64,000 nt of DNA from Acuticoccus sp963704595 (GCA_963704595.1 OY969922.1:1116001-1180000); one strand, 5' to 3'; shown: positions 11,134-22,385, counted from the stretch's first letter. The notes: a model not told the origin generated them from the sequence alone. Numbers and translations are program-made.

Positions 11134-13497
11134 ACGGCACACGATGATCGGCGCCACCTACCGTATCCAGTTCCGCGAAGGCGTCGGGTTCGACGATGCG
11201 GCGAAGCTTGCGCCGCATCTCGCCCGCGTCGGCGTCAGCCACCTCTACGCCTCGCCCGTGTTCGAGGCGGCGACGGACTCCACCCACGGCTACGACGTCG
11301 CCGATCACAACGTCCTCGACCCGGTGCTCGGCGGCGCAGAGGCATTCGACCGGATGGCGGCGGCGATGGAGAAGGAGGGGATAAAAATCCTCCTCGACAT
11401 CGTGCCCAACCACATGGCCGCCTCGTCGGACAACGGCTGGTGGCGCGACGTCCTCCAGAACGGCGCCGCATCGGCCCACGCCCCCCACTTCGACATCGAC
11501 TGGACAGCCCCCAAGCTGATCCTGCCGCTCCTCGGCAAACCCTACGGCACCGCGATTGCCGACGGCGACATCACGTTCGCCGAGCACCCTGAGTGGGGTC
11601 GCGTCCTGCGCATCCCCGGCCACGACCTGCCGCTGGCTCCGGGGACGGAGACGATCGACGACGTCCACACCTGCCACGAGGCGCAGAACTACCGGCTGGC
11701 GCACTGGCGCATCGGCCGCGACGGTCTCTCCTACCGCCGCTTCTTCGAGATCACCGGGCTCGTCGGCGTGCGCGTCGAGGACCCTGCCGTCTTCGCCGAC
11801 GTGCACCAGCTCACGTTCGAGCTGGTGCGCGGACGGCAAGGTCCACGCGCTGCGGGTCGACCATGTCGACGGCCTCGCCGACCCGGCCTTCTATCTCGAC
11901 GAGCTTGCCGGGGCGGTCGACGTGCCGATCTACGTGGAGAAGATCCTCGAGCCCGGCGAGAAGCTGCCCGGCTGGCCGGTCGTCGGCACCACCGGCTACG
12001 AATTCATCGCCGCGATGGCCTCGCTTTTCTGCGACCCCGAGGGGCTCGATGTTCTCGCGAAGCATTACGGCGAGATCGCCAGCGACGATGTCGCCGCGCT
12101 CACCCGCGTCGCGAAGCACGAGATCATCAACCGCAACCTCGCAGGCGAGCTCCTTCGCCTCACCGACCTCGCGCTCACCCTTTTCAGGGCCGACACGGTG
12201 AAGCGCGACCACGGCCCCTTCACGGTGCGCGAAGGCCTTTCGGCGCTGCTCGCCGGAATGCCGGTCTACCGCACCTACGTGACCGACGCGGCGGCCTCCG
12301 AGGCGGACCGGACCGTGCTCGCCCACGCGGTGGAAGCCGCCCGCGCCGAGGGGCTGGAGGACGAATCGATCCTCGGCGATCTCGCAGCGCTCCTCGCTGC
12401 TCCGTCGCCCCACGAGAGCCAGCGGCAGTTCACCGTCCGCTTCCAGCAGACCAGCGGCCCGCTGATGGCAAAGGCTGTCGAGGACACGCTGTTCTACCGC
12501 CACCACCGCCATCTCGGCCTCAACGAGGTCGGCGGCAGCGCCGAACCCGAATTCGGCACCGCCCCGTTCCTGACGGTCGCCGCCGAGCCCGGCCTCGCCG
12601 CGACGCAGACCCACGACACCAAGCGCGGCGAGGATGCCCGCGCGCGCCTCTATGCTCTGACCGATCCCTCGGCTGCGGCGCGCTTCGCGCGAATTCTGGC
12701 CGACGCTTCCGGGCGACATCCCCGACCGGATGAAATGGGCGCTCGGCCAGATGCTGTTCGCCTCGGCGCCGCTCGCGCACGACCCGGCCTTCGTGGACCG
12801 TTTCCGCGAGGCCGCCATCAAGACCGTGCGCGAGGCCAAGGAAGAGACGAGCTGGACCGCCCAGAACGAGGCGTTCGAGTCTGCGATCGCAGATGCGGCG
12901 GAACGGATGGCCGGCAACGTCGACCAGCTCGCCCTGTTCGACGACGTGCATCGCGCCGGCGCCGTGATCGGCCTTGCGCAGATCCTTCTGAAGACGTTCG
13001 GCCGCCCCGCGCCCGACATCTACCAGGGCACGTTCGACTGGGACTTCTCCATGGTCGACCCGGACAACCGCCGCAGCGTCGACTTTGCCGCTGAAGCCGA
13101 TCTCGCGTCCCGCGCGGCGACCCTGTCCGCGCCCGAACTTCTGGCGGACTGGCGCTCGGGCGCTCCCAAGGCGCGGGTCCTGATCGAGGGCCTTGCCGCT
13201 CGCAACGCCAGAAGCGCGCTTTTCGCCGAAAGCCCGGTGCGGGAACTTCCCGTCGCCGACCCCGCCTACCGCGCCTTCGTGCGCGACGGCGGTGTGGACT
13301 ACGCCCTCGCTGTCGTTCCCGTGCGGCCCCTGTCCCTCCTTTCGGGCAACGGCCTCACTCTCGAGCGGCCGAATTTGGGGCTTCACCCGCAAAAAAGCGC
13401 TTTGACCGCCCGTTTCACCGGCGACTTGATCTCCGAATCTGCCGATATTGACGCGCAACTCGCTGTTTTCCCTGTGCTTTTCGCCACCAGCTGGTAG
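11117..13497 (+). pseudogene. treY: Maltooligosyl trehalose synthase TreY, two frameshifts
   Basis: TreY isomerises the reducing-end glucose of malto-oligosaccharides to an alpha,alpha-1,1 linkage, making the TreZ substrate. Homology runs through three frames. From ATG 11117 (or ATG 11144, MIGATYRIQF) the protein includes LLDIVPNHMA and ends normally at HQLTFELVR. Near 11831 it moves +1 to DGKVHALRVDHVDGLADP (catalytic Asp) and IYVEKILEPGEKLPGW (Glu). Near 12690 it moves +1 again to FWPTLPGDIPDRMKWALGQM and runs to the stop. Removing one base at each point restores a full-length ~790-residue enzyme. No domain is missing, so sequencing error is more likely than decay. The start overlaps malQ by 17 bases. 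Confidence 0.85.
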
Positions 13498-13861
13498 CGA
13501 CTCACCGTTCGGGCCGGCCGGTGCTCCGCGCCGGCCCGAAACCGTCCACAAGGGCCAAACTGTTAATCCATCCTTGCTCGCAGCCACAGAATTCGCCGGG
13601 TTCGGCCCGTTTTTGTGTTGTCCATGCAACAAGGCGAGCGATGTGAGGGGCCTAGGCACTTTCAACCTCACGCTTTCCGTTGCTGCCGGGGGGGCGGATG
13701 CGCAATGTGACTGGGCGACGGGGGAACAAACCGGTCGCGGGTTTGGACGGGCGCAGCAGCTTCCTACAAATCGAGTAAGATCCGGCGACTTTCGGCCCGT
13801 TGGTCACCGCCGGAATGAAAGTCAAAGGATCTAAACAATGAACCTCTTTGGAGATCGAGAC
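13498..13861. other. Intergenic region upstream of porin
   Basis: 364 bases between treY and the porin, holding the hairpin listed separately and presumably the porin promoter. The only other structure is a weak 5-base inverted repeat (TGTTG/CAACA) around 13616-13631. I cannot place -35 and -10 boxes with confidence. Confidence 0.4.
13508..13540 (+). terminator. Strong hairpin after treY
   Basis: Eleven bases just after the treY stop (13508-13518) pair perfectly with 13530-13540, with an 11-base loop. There is no T-run after it, so it is not a classical Rho-independent terminator. It probably marks the 3' end of the glycogen/trehalose transcript or protects it from exonucleases. Confidence 0.5.
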
Positions 13862-15236
13862 ATGAACATTAAACGTCTTGTCCTCGGTGCAGCTGCGGGT
13901 GCTCTCGCGGTGACCGGGGCGCAGGCAGCGGACCTTCCGGTCGTTGTCGAGCCTGTTGACTACGTGCAGATCTGCTCCGCTTACGGCGACGGCTTCTTCT
14001 TCGTCCCCGGCACCGAAGGCTGCCTCCGCATCCGCGGTCGTATCCGTGCCGACTTCACCAACCGCTTCGACCTCGACAACAACGGCGTTGTCCTCGGCCA
14101 ATCGCGGTTACGATGACATCGCAGACACCGGCTACCAGTGGCGTGCCCGTGGCCAGATCTCTCTCGACCACTTCACGGAAACTGAATTCGGTCAGCTCCG
14201 CACGTTCATCGAACTTCAGATGAACCGCGACAGCGGCGTTGGCATCAGCGACGTCCGTACCAATCCTAACAATGCTACCAATCCTACCAGCGGCCAGCCG
14301 AGCGACAACGTTCTCCTGAACATCGGCTTCATCCAGCTGGGCGGCCTCCTCGTCGGTCGTAACACCTCGAACTTCGTGTCCGTCGTCGGCGGCCCGGAAG
14401 TCATCCTCGACACCGCGGGTGACAACCCCGAAGTGCTGCAGGCAGCCTACATCGCTCAGTTCGGCAACGGCTTCTCTGCTGCGATCGCGATCGAAGATGC
14501 GACCCGTCGTAACCTCGACATCGCTGACATCCGCGTCACGACTGCACCGAACGGTGTTGGTGGCCGTCAGGCCCTCGACGCCGTCCATGCTGGCGCCAAG
14601 GTTCCCGATCTGGTCGCAACCCTCGCGGTTGACCAGGGCTGGGGCTCCGCTTCGCTCTCCGGTGTTCTGCGCTACCTCGACGTTGCTCGTCGCATCAGCG
14701 GCCCGAACGGTCGTACGTTCATCGACTCCGAGCAGGATCTCGGCTGGGCAGTCGCTGGTAACGTCGCTGTGAACGTGCCCTTCGGTGCAGCCACTTCGTT
14801 CGCAATCGGCGCCGGCTACGGCCAGGGTGCGACCGACTACATCACCGGCGGCGCTTCCAACGGCGGCTTCGGTCGTAGCGGCGACGCCAGCAACCTGCTC
14901 TACACCGACGGTATCTACCGCGGCGTGGGCGTCCGTCGTAACGGCAACGTTGGCGGCAACGACTTCGAGAAGACCGAAGCTCTCGCCATCGGCGCGTCGC
15001 TCACCTCGGCCTTCACCCCGACCGTTGCCGGTACGCTCGCCGGTGGCTGGGTGAACCTCCAGAACGACAACACGATCCGCGAAGTGAACGACTACAACGT
15101 CAACGCACAGCTGGCCTACACCCCGGTGTCCGGTCTCCTGATCGCAGCCGGTGTTGAGTACCGCTACGCTGACCAGACCAACACGCAGGACGGCCAGGGC
15201 CTCGGCACCTACATCCGCCTGCAGCGCGACTTCTAA
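13862..15236 (+). pseudogene. Outer-membrane porin (Porin_2 family), one frameshift
   Basis: Trimeric general porin for passive diffusion of small solutes. The ATG at 13862 follows GGAGA and starts a clear signal peptide (MNIKRLVLGAAAG...) with cleavage after AQA at residue 22; an in-frame ATG at 13838 would add eight residues before the signal peptide and is unlikely. The mature start, with two cysteines around GFFFVPGTEGC, is typical of rhizobial Omp2b-like porins. After GVVLG at about 14099 one extra C moves the protein +1 to NRGYDDIADTGYQWRARG. The rest is rich in Gly, Asn and aromatic beta-strands and ends in RLQRDF, with terminal Phe as in outer-membrane barrels. Deleting one base gives a protein of about 457 residues. 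Highly expressed in relatives. Confidence 0.88.
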
Positions 15237-15262
15237 GATCCATCCACTCTCTCGGATGGGAA

Positions 15263-15293
15263 GCCCGGCGGTTCACACCGCCGGGCTTTTCTT
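15263..15293 (+). terminator. Rho-independent terminator of the porin gene
   Basis: A nine-base GC stem (15263-15271 with 15278-15286) and a six-base loop (TTCACA), followed by a T-rich run, 27 bases after the porin stop. Confidence 0.92.
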
Positions 15294-15461
15294 TTTGGAA
15301 GCAGGCAAGTGCGTCAGCCCCCGGCTGGCGCACTTGCCGCGTTCTGGCGCAAAATCCGCCGCCCCGGCGCCGCTTTTATGCCGCCAGGGCTTGAAATCGG
15401 CGCCGTTTGCGGCGTCACTCCCCCGGCGCCGGCCGAAAACGGCGACCCAAGGGAGCTTTGA

Positions 15462-16950
15462 ATGAAACGTCCGGTCCTGTTCGCAGCACTCGCGCTGCCG
15501 ATCGCCCTCGCGCTCGCCGGCCCTTCTGCCGCGCAACCGGAAACCGGCCGCCTCGTCGTCGGAATGGGCCTCGAACCGCCGCACCTCGACCCGACCGCAG
15601 GCGCTGCCGCCGCGATCGATGAAATTCTCTACGCCAACGTGTTCGAAGGACTGACCCGGATCGCCGAGGACGGGACGGTCCAGCCGGCGCTTGCCACCGA
15701 ATGGTCCGTCGCGCCGGATGCGAAATCGGTCACCTTCACACTCCGCGAAGGGGTGAAATTCCACGACGGCAAGCCGTTCGACGCTGAAGTCGCCAAATTC
15801 TCGCTCGACAGGGCACGCGCTGAGGGCGCCGAGAACGCCCAGCCCCAGCTTTTCGAGCCGATCAGCGATGTGACGGCCGGTTCGCCGACGTCCCTCACCA
15901 TCACATTGTCCCGCCCCGTCGCTGATCTGCCCTATTCGCTCGCCTGGGGTGACGCCGTGATGGTCCATCCCGACAGCGCGGACGCCAACAAGCAGACCCC
16001 GATCGGGACCGGCCCGTTCAAATTCGACCGCTGGCGCCGCGGCGACCGGGTGGCTGCTGACCCGAAACGAAGACTACTGGGGCGAGCCGGCGCACCTGGA
16101 ACGCGCCGAATTCGCGTTCGTCACCGACGCGACGGTCGCGCTCGCGGCGCTTCTCGCCGGCGACGTCCACGCCTTCCCCAATTTCGCGGCACCCGAATCG
16201 CTGCCCGTCGTCGAAGAGGACCCGCGCTTCACGGTGAAGATCGGCACGACGGAAGGGGAGACCATCCTCGCGATCAATTCGGCGCGGCCGCCGTTTGACG
16301 ATGTGCGCGTCCGCCGCGCGATCGCCACCGCAATCGACCGCAAGGCGCTGGTCGACGGCGCGATGTACGGGACCGCGACGCCGATCGGCTCGCACATGCC
16401 GCCGCACGATCCGGCCCATGTCGACCTCACCGCCGTAAACGCCTACGACCCGGAACGGTCGAAGGCGCTGCTAGCGGAGGCGGGGGTCACGGATCTGTCC
16501 GCCGAACTCGTCCTGCCGCCGACCTCCTACGCGCGCCGTTCGGGCGAGATCATCGCCGCCGAACTTCGTGCGGTGGGGATCGACGCCTCGATCCGGCCGG
16601 TGGAGTGGGCCGAATGGCTGGCAAAAGTCTTCAAGGGCAAGGACTACGACCTCACCATCGTTGCCCACACCGAGCCGCGCGACATCAACATCTACGCCCG
16701 GCCGGACTATTATTTCCACGTCGAGAATGCGCGCTTCAACGAAGTGATCGCCGAACTCGACACGGTGAGCGACGAGGCGCAGCGAAACGAACTTTTGCGG
16801 GAGGCGCAGGAGCTGATTGCCGAGGATGCGGTCAACGCGTTCCTGTTCCAGCTTCCCAAGGTCGGCGTCTGGGACAGCCGGATCGAGGGCCTCTGGGCCA
16901 ATTCACCGATCCAGGCCAATGATCTGACGGATGTTTCCTGGCAGAAATAG
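15462..16950 (+). pseudogene. Peptide-type ABC substrate-binding protein, one frameshift
   Basis: Periplasmic solute-binding protein of the Dpp/Opp class (SBP_bac_5). AGGGAG precedes the ATG, and residues 1 to about 24 form a signal peptide (MKRPVLFAALALPIALALA). The family opening VVGMGLEPPHLDPT and the conserved TFTLREGVKFHDGKPF and IGTGPFKFDRW follow. At about 16053-16056 the frame moves +1; the second part continues with LTRNEDYWGEPAHLERAEF and runs to the stop at 16950. One base change restores ~495 residues, the normal length. The downstream permease starts before this gene ends, so the importer genes are coupled. The ligand (dipeptide, oligopeptide, opine or similar) cannot be read from sequence. 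Confidence 0.87.
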
Positions 16951-17914
16951 CCTCGTGCTGCGCGCAATCGGCAGGCTTTTCGGCCTCGTCGCGACGCTGT
17001 TCGCGGCGAGCCTCCTCATCTTTCTCGCCATGCAGGTGCTGCCGGGCGATCCGGCGGCGGTCCTTCTCGGCATCAACGCGTCGCCCGAGGCGCTCGACGC
17101 TTTGCGGTCCGAAATGGGGCTCGACCGGCCGATCGCGGCGCAATTCCTGTCGTTCGTGGGCGGCGCGCTGACCGGCGATCTCGGCCGCAGCGCGACCTAC
17201 GACGTCCCCGTTGCCGCGCTGATCGCCGAACGCGCGGCGGTTTCGGTCCCGTTGGCGCTGATCGCTGTCGCGCTGTCGGTCGGCATCGCGCTCCCCGCAG
17301 GGGTGTGGGCGGCGACCCACCGCGGCGGGTGGCGCGACCGGATCGTCGGCATTTTCGCGCAGGTGGGCCTGTCGATCCCCAACATCTGGCTCGGGCTGAT
17401 GCTGATCGTGGTGTTCTCGATCGTGCTCGGCTGGGCGCCCTCGGGTGGCTTTCCGGGGTGGGACGGCGGGGTCCGGCAGGCGCTCATGGCGCTTTGCCTT
17501 CCTGCAATTTCGCTCGCCGCGCCGCAGGCCGCCATTCTCACGCGGATCGTCCGCGCGGCGGTCGCCGAGGCGATGGATCAGGACTATGTGGCGCTCGCCC
17601 GAGCCAAAGGGTTGTCGCTGGAAAAGGCCGTCCGGCGCCATGCGCTGCGCAACGCGTGGGCGCCGATCCTCACCATCATCGGCCTCCAGTTCGGTTTCCT
17701 CGCGGCAGGTGCGATCGTGATCGAGACGGTGTTCTCGCTCCCCGGTCTCGGCCGGCTCCTGTTCCAGGCGGTGTCCCAGCGCGACCTTCCGGTGGTGCAG
17801 GGCGTCGTCCTCGTGGTCGTCGCGGCGGTGGTGATCGTCAATGCACTCTGCGATGCGCTGGCGGCATGGTGTGACCCCAGAAGGCGCGCAAACGCTGCGG
17901 TTCTGTTCACGTGA
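16931..17914 (+). CDS. Peptide-type ABC permease (DppB-like)
   Basis: Inner-membrane permease of BPD_transp_1 type, 327 residues from ATG 16931, with about six membrane helices. The first helix follows RLFGLVATLFAASLLIFLAM and leads into LPGDPAA, the usual DppB N-terminus. The EAA loop, which contacts the ATPase, is EAMDQDYVALARAKGLS. It overlaps the end of the binding-protein gene by 20 bases; a GTG at 16955 inside the same frame is a possible shorter start. It pairs with the next permease to form the channel. Confidence 0.93.
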   Translation: MFPGRNSLVLRAIGRLFGLVATLFAASLLIFLAMQVLPGDPAAVLLGINASPEALDALRSEMGLDRPIAAQFLSFVGGALTGDLGRSATYDVPVAALIAERAAVSVPLALIAVALSVGIALPAGVWAATHRGGWRDRIVGIFAQVGLSIPNIWLGLMLIVVFSIVLGWAPSGGFPGWDGGVRQALMALCLPAISLAAPQAAILTRIVRAAVAEAMDQDYVALARAKGLSLEKAVRRHALRNAWAPILTIIGLQFGFLAAGAIVIETVFSLPGLGRLLFQAVSQRDLPVVQGVVLVVVAAVVIVNALCDALAAWCDPRRRANAAVLFT

Positions 17915-17924
17915 GGCGCGGCGC

Positions 17925-18725
17925 GTGAGGCTGTGGATTTCCGGTGCCGTGCTCGCGCTGTTCGCCGTGATGGCGTGCGTCGCGGCCGTCTGGACACCCT
18001 ATCCGGTGGATGGCGTCGACATCGCGAACCGCTTCGCCGCGGCGTCTGCGCGCCATCCGCTCGGCACCGACCAGTACGGGCGCGACGTTCTTTCCATGCT
18101 GATGGCGGGGGCAAAAACCTCGCTCGGCGTCGCGGCCGCGGCGATCGCGATCGGCGTCTCGTTCGGCGCCGCGCTCGGCCTTGTGGCTGCCGCGGCGGGG
18201 GGCTGGCTGAACGCCGTCATCATGCGTTTCAGCGACCTCGTGTTCGCGTTTCCGGCACTCATCATCGCCGTTATTCTTGCAACTGCGTTTGGTCCCGGCG
18301 CGGCGGGCGCCATCGTCGCGATCGGCATCTTCAACATTCCGGTGTTCGCGCGGCTGACCGCCGCCAGCGCACGGCCACTCTTCGCACGCGACTTCGCGGA
18401 CGCGGCGCGGCTCGCCGGCAAGTCCGAGGCGCGGATCGCGGCCGAGCATGTTGCGCCCAACATCGCCCCGGTCATCCTCACCCAGTGCGCGACCCAGCTC
18501 GCGGTTGCGATCATCGCCGAGGCGAGCCTCAGCTATGTCGGGCTCGGCGCACAGCCGCCGGTGGTGTCGTGGGGCCGGATGCTGGCCGACGCGCAGACGC
18601 TGGTCGCCATCGCGCCGCAGCTCGCCGTGTGGCCGGGGCTCGCGATCGCGGTTGCGGTGTTCGCCGTCACCTCGTTCGGCGAGGGGCTGCGCACCCGGAT
18701 CGACCCGCAGGGGAGGGGGCGATGA
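17925..18725 (+). CDS. Peptide-type ABC permease (DppC-like)
   Basis: Second channel subunit, 266 residues from GTG 17925 (MRLWISGAVLALFAVMACVA). An earlier in-frame ATG (17841) would overlap the previous permease by more than 70 bases with no family resemblance. DppC-type features are HPLGTDQYGRDVLSMLMAGA before helix 2, the EAA loop RDFADAARLAGKSEARI and the LSYVGLGAQPPVVSWGRML segment near the C-terminus. The stop overlaps the ATG of the ATPase gene (ATGA). Confidence 0.93.
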   Translation: MRLWISGAVLALFAVMACVAAVWTPYPVDGVDIANRFAAASARHPLGTDQYGRDVLSMLMAGAKTSLGVAAAAIAIGVSFGAALGLVAAAAGGWLNAVIMRFSDLVFAFPALIIAVILATAFGPGAAGAIVAIGIFNIPVFARLTAASARPLFARDFADAARLAGKSEARIAAEHVAPNIAPVILTQCATQLAVAIIAEASLSYVGLGAQPPVVSWGRMLADAQTLVAIAPQLAVWPGLAIAVAVFAVTSFGEGLRTRIDPQGRGR

Positions 18726-20254
18726 GCGGCGCAATCCTCCGTGTCGAGCGCCTCACCGCGCACGCGGGCGGTCCCGCGCTGGTGGACGGAGTCTCGTTTG
18801 CCCTCCGCCCCGGCGAAACGTTCGCGATGCTTGGCGCCTCCGGGTCCGGCAAGTCCCTCACGGGCCGCGCGATCATCGGCCTGCCGCCGCGCGGCATCCG
18901 CTACGGCGGCCGCCTCCTGTTCGAAGGGGCCGACCTTCTCGCGATGCCTGAGCGGGCACGCACCCGGCTCCGCGGCAATGCGCTCGCGATGATCTTCCAG
19001 GAGCCCGCCACCGCGCTCAACCCGGTGATGAAAATCGGCACGCAGATCGCCGAACCGCTCAGGATCCACACGCGGGTCGATGCGGCGGAGCGAGCGGCAA
19101 GGGTCGCCGAACTCCTCGAAAAGACGGGGCTCGCGGCAGCGGGGGTGACGCCGTCGCGCTATCCGCACGAGCTCTCCGGCGGTCAGCGGCAGCGTGTCGC
19201 CGTCGCGATCGCCCTCGCGCTGTCGCCGAAGGTGGTGGTGGCGGACGAGCCGACCAGCGCGCTCGACGCCGTCGCCGCCGCGCAGGTGCTCGACCTTCTC
19301 TTCGCGCTCTCGGCGGATGCCGGCGCCGCGCTCGTCCTCATCACTCACGACACCGACGTTGCCCGCCGCGCGAGCCGCATCGCGGTGATGGATCGTGGCC
19401 GGATCGTCGAGGAGGGCGGCGCGGAAGTGATCGCCGCCCCGCGCACCGCCCCCGCCCGCGCCATCGCGGAAGGCAACCGCATCGCGCTTCCGGCTCGCGA
19501 CGCGGCAGGCGGCGAGATCGTGCTTTCCGCGCACGACATCACCGTGGAGCGCGGCGGCCGGCGTGTGGTGGATGGCGCGTCGCTCACCGTCGCTGCCGGT
19601 CAGCGGCTCGCGGTCGTCGGCCGCTCGGGTTCCGGCAAGACCTCGCTGATGCGCGCCATTCTCGGCCTTCTTCCCGCGAGCGGCACCGTCGCGCTCGACG
19701 GGGTGGCGCAGGCGCCGGGCTCACCCGCGGTCCGGAGCGCCGTGTCCATGGTGTTCCAGGACCCTGCGACCAGCTTCAACCCGCGGCACACGGTGGAGCG
19801 GATCGTGACCGAGCCGCTCTACAAGGCGCCCATCGGCCGGGCCGAGAAACGCGCAAGGGCCGAGGCCATGCTCGCCCGCGTCGGCCTGCCGGATTCGCTG
19901 TCGCGCAGGCCCCATGCCTTCTCCGGCGGCCAGCGCCAGCGGATCGCCATCGCCCGCGCGCTGATTTCCGAGCCGCGCGTCCTCATCGCTGACGAGGCGG
20001 TCTCCGCGCTCGACGCGGCGCTGCGGGCCGACATCATCCGCCTTCTCGACGAGCTGGCGCGGCGGCAGGACATCGCCCTCATCTTCATCGCCCATGACCT
20101 TTCGCTTGTGCGCACCCTCGCAGACGATATCGTGGTCATGGAACAGGGCAGGGTGGTGGAGGCTGCGTCGGCTGACGCGCTCTTCAGCCGCCCTTCGAGT
20201 GAAGCGGCCCGGTCATTGCTTGCTGCGACCGGTCGTCATGAGTTTGTCAGATAA
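18722..20254 (+). CDS. Fused double ABC ATPase (DppD-DppF-like)
   Basis: 510-residue protein with two complete ABC nucleotide-binding domains in tandem, replacing the separate D and F subunits. Domain 1 has Walker A GASGSGKS, signature LSGGQRQRVAV and Walker B VVVADEPTSALD. Domain 2 starts near residue 260 with Walker A GRSGSGKT, signature FSGGQRQRIAI and Walker B VLIADEAVSALD. The D/F-type C-terminal cysteine-rich oligo_HPY tails are absent, as usual in fused forms. It closes the first importer operon. Confidence 0.93.
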   Translation: MSGAILRVERLTAHAGGPALVDGVSFALRPGETFAMLGASGSGKSLTGRAIIGLPPRGIRYGGRLLFEGADLLAMPERARTRLRGNALAMIFQEPATALNPVMKIGTQIAEPLRIHTRVDAAERAARVAELLEKTGLAAAGVTPSRYPHELSGGQRQRVAVAIALALSPKVVVADEPTSALDAVAAAQVLDLLFALSADAGAALVLITHDTDVARRASRIAVMDRGRIVEEGGAEVIAAPRTAPARAIAEGNRIALPARDAAGGEIVLSAHDITVERGGRRVVDGASLTVAAGQRLAVVGRSGSGKTSLMRAILGLLPASGTVALDGVAQAPGSPAVRSAVSMVFQDPATSFNPRHTVERIVTEPLYKAPIGRAEKRARAEAMLARVGLPDSLSRRPHAFSGGQRQRIAIARALISEPRVLIADEAVSALDAALRADIIRLLDELARRQDIALIFIAHDLSLVRTLADDIVVMEQGRVVEAASADALFSRPSSEAARSLLAATGRHEFVR

Positions 20255-20314
20255 GGCCGTGATAAAGCGGCCCAAACGGCATCAGAACCCCGACTCTCGT
20301 CTGGAGCAGAAATC

Positions 20315-22378
20315 TTGACTATTATCCGAAGCGTCTTGCTATCCAGCGTCGCGAGCCTCGCGCTCTCGGCCACCGCCCTTGCGGCGTGTCCCCCCGTCAC
20401 GGTGGCGGACATGAACGGCCTCACCCCGGACTACCCCCAGCAGTTCGAGCTTCAGGAGTTCCAGGACAAGGCCGGGTGCGAGCTGACCTTCGCCGCAAAC
20501 CCGGACATTGCGGAGCTGAACGGCGAGATCATCGGCAACGCGGAGCTACCGCCGCTGGAAGAGCGCCTGCCGGAAGAGCCTCTGGTGGTCGCCCCCTACG
20601 ATGCCATCGGCACCTATGGCGGCACGCTGCGCGGCATGTCGAAGGCGACCGAGTTCGGCACGTCGGACCTCCTGTCGGTCCGCCACGTCAACCTCGTGCG
20701 CTATTCGGACGACCTGCAGACGCTGGTGCCCAACGTCGCACGGGCGTTCGAGGTCAACGACGACGGCACCCTGCTCACCTTCCACCTGCGCAAGGGCCAC
20801 AAGTGGTCCGACGGAGAGCCCTTCACCGCCGAGGACATCGCGTTCTGGTACGACGACATCATCTTCAACAAGGACGTCTACGAGACGACGCCCGACCGCT
20901 GGCTCTTCAAGGGCGAGCCGATGAAGGTGACCGTGGTCGACGACCAGACGGTGACGTTCACGCTCCCCGTGCCCGGCCCCGGCCTGCTCGCCCGCTTCGC
21001 GGTCGACTTCAGCCAGCCGTTCCAGCCGAAGCACCTCCTCGGCAAGTTCATGGAGAAGTACAACCCGGACTATGAGGCAGCCCTCGAGGAAGCCGGGTTC
21101 GAGAACACCGCCGAGGCGCTCAACTGGTACTATGGCGGCTCGGACTGGAAGGACATCCCGACCCCGCTCCTGAAGGATGCCGCCAAGGCAGAGGCGACCG
21201 GCCGCGCCGTGACGCCGACGCTGGAGAGCCACATCGTCATCGCCGACAGCTCCGACGGCCGCCGCATGGTCGCCAACCCCTACTTCTTCATGGTCGACAC
21301 GCAGGGCAACCAGCTCCCCTACATCGACCGGATCGACGAGCGCTACGCGCCGGAGAAGGAAGTCCAGAACCTCGCCATCATGAATGGCGACATCAACTGG
21401 AAGCAGCAGGGACTGTTCCTGGAAGACTTCCCGCTCCTGAAGGAGAACGAGGCGAAGGGCGACTACACGATCTCGTTCGCGCCGACGTTCGGCGAGAACG
21501 TGTTTTACTCGTTCAACCGCACCCACAAGGACCCGGTGCTGGCCGAGATCTTCAACGACAAGCGCTTCAACCAGGCCATGTCGGTCGCGATGAACCGCGA
21601 CGAGATCAACGAGATCGTCTATCTCGGCCAGGGCAAGCCGATGCAGGGCGTTCCCGCCGAGCCGAAGACGGTCGACTTCGTGACCGAGGATAATCTCAAC
21701 GCCTTCATCGAGTACGACCCCGACAAGGCGAACGCCCTCCTCGACGAGATGGGCCTGACGGACAGCGACGGTGACGGCGTGCGCGAGCGGCCGGACGGCA
21801 AGCCGCTCGTCCTGCGCCTCGTCTATTCCAACCAGGGCGCGCCTGTGCAGATGCACGAGCTGGTGCGGGACTACTGGGGCAACGTCGGCATCCGCGTCGA
21901 CCTGCGCGAAGTGACGTCTGACGAGTACCGCACCGCGGCCAACAACAACGACCTCGACCTCACGGTCTGGAAGTACGACCGTTCGGTCGGCCCGACGATC
22001 GCGCAGAACACCATGGGCCTCGTCCCGCCGTTCGGCGACTTCTTCAACCCCGGCAACGGCTTTGACTGGGCGGCGTGGAAGACGTCGGGCGGCACCGAAG
22101 GCACCGAGCCGCCGGAGTGGGTGAAGGAGCTCTACGAGCTTTCGGCCGAATTCGTGCAGAAGCCGCTCGGGTCGCCCGAGTCCAGCGAGATCGGAGCGAA
22201 GATCGTCGACATCCACGTCGACAACCTGCTCAAGATCGGCACTGTCGGCGACATCGTCGGCCCGTTCATGTACTCGAACGACCTCAAGAACGTGAAGCCG
22301 CTGCTGGCGAAGACCTACGACTACTACTGGGCCTACCCCTACCGGCCGCAGCAGTGGTTCCTGGCGGACGCCGAGTAG
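20315..22378 (+). CDS. Peptide-type ABC substrate-binding protein (second importer)
   Basis: 687-residue periplasmic binding protein, longer than DppA/OppA (~530) but typical of a large SBP_bac_5 subgroup. The start is TTG at 20315: GGAG lies 8 bases upstream and the codon opens a signal peptide (MTIIRSVLLSSVASLALSAT) ending ALAA. The mature protein has GTYGGTLRG, a conserved opening of this subgroup, TFHLRKGHKWSDGEPF, and an acidic loop (DSDGDGVRERPDGK) often seen in it. The gene begins the operon reaching at least to phnX. A phosphonate or other organic ligand is only an inference from context. Confidence 0.92.
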   Translation: MTIIRSVLLSSVASLALSATALAACPPVTVADMNGLTPDYPQQFELQEFQDKAGCELTFAANPDIAELNGEIIGNAELPPLEERLPEEPLVVAPYDAIGTYGGTLRGMSKATEFGTSDLLSVRHVNLVRYSDDLQTLVPNVARAFEVNDDGTLLTFHLRKGHKWSDGEPFTAEDIAFWYDDIIFNKDVYETTPDRWLFKGEPMKVTVVDDQTVTFTLPVPGPGLLARFAVDFSQPFQPKHLLGKFMEKYNPDYEAALEEAGFENTAEALNWYYGGSDWKDIPTPLLKDAAKAEATGRAVTPTLESHIVIADSSDGRRMVANPYFFMVDTQGNQLPYIDRIDERYAPEKEVQNLAIMNGDINWKQQGLFLEDFPLLKENEAKGDYTISFAPTFGENVFYSFNRTHKDPVLAEIFNDKRFNQAMSVAMNRDEINEIVYLGQGKPMQGVPAEPKTVDFVTEDNLNAFIEYDPDKANALLDEMGLTDSDGDGVRERPDGKPLVLRLVYSNQGAPVQMHELVRDYWGNVGIRVDLREVTSDEYRTAANNNDLDLTVWKYDRSVGPTIAQNTMGLVPPFGDFFNPGNGFDWAAWKTSGGTEGTEPPEWVKELYELSAEFVQKPLGSPESSEIGAKIVDIHVDNLLKIGTVGDIVGPFMYSNDLKNVKPLLAKTYDYYWAYPYRPQQWFLADAE

Positions 22379-22385
22379 TCGCGGG

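Noticed and set aside
11825..11840. Programmed +1 ribosomal frameshifting
   Set aside because: The ten break sites share no slippery sequence, stop-codon context or downstream structure, and occur in unrelated genes.
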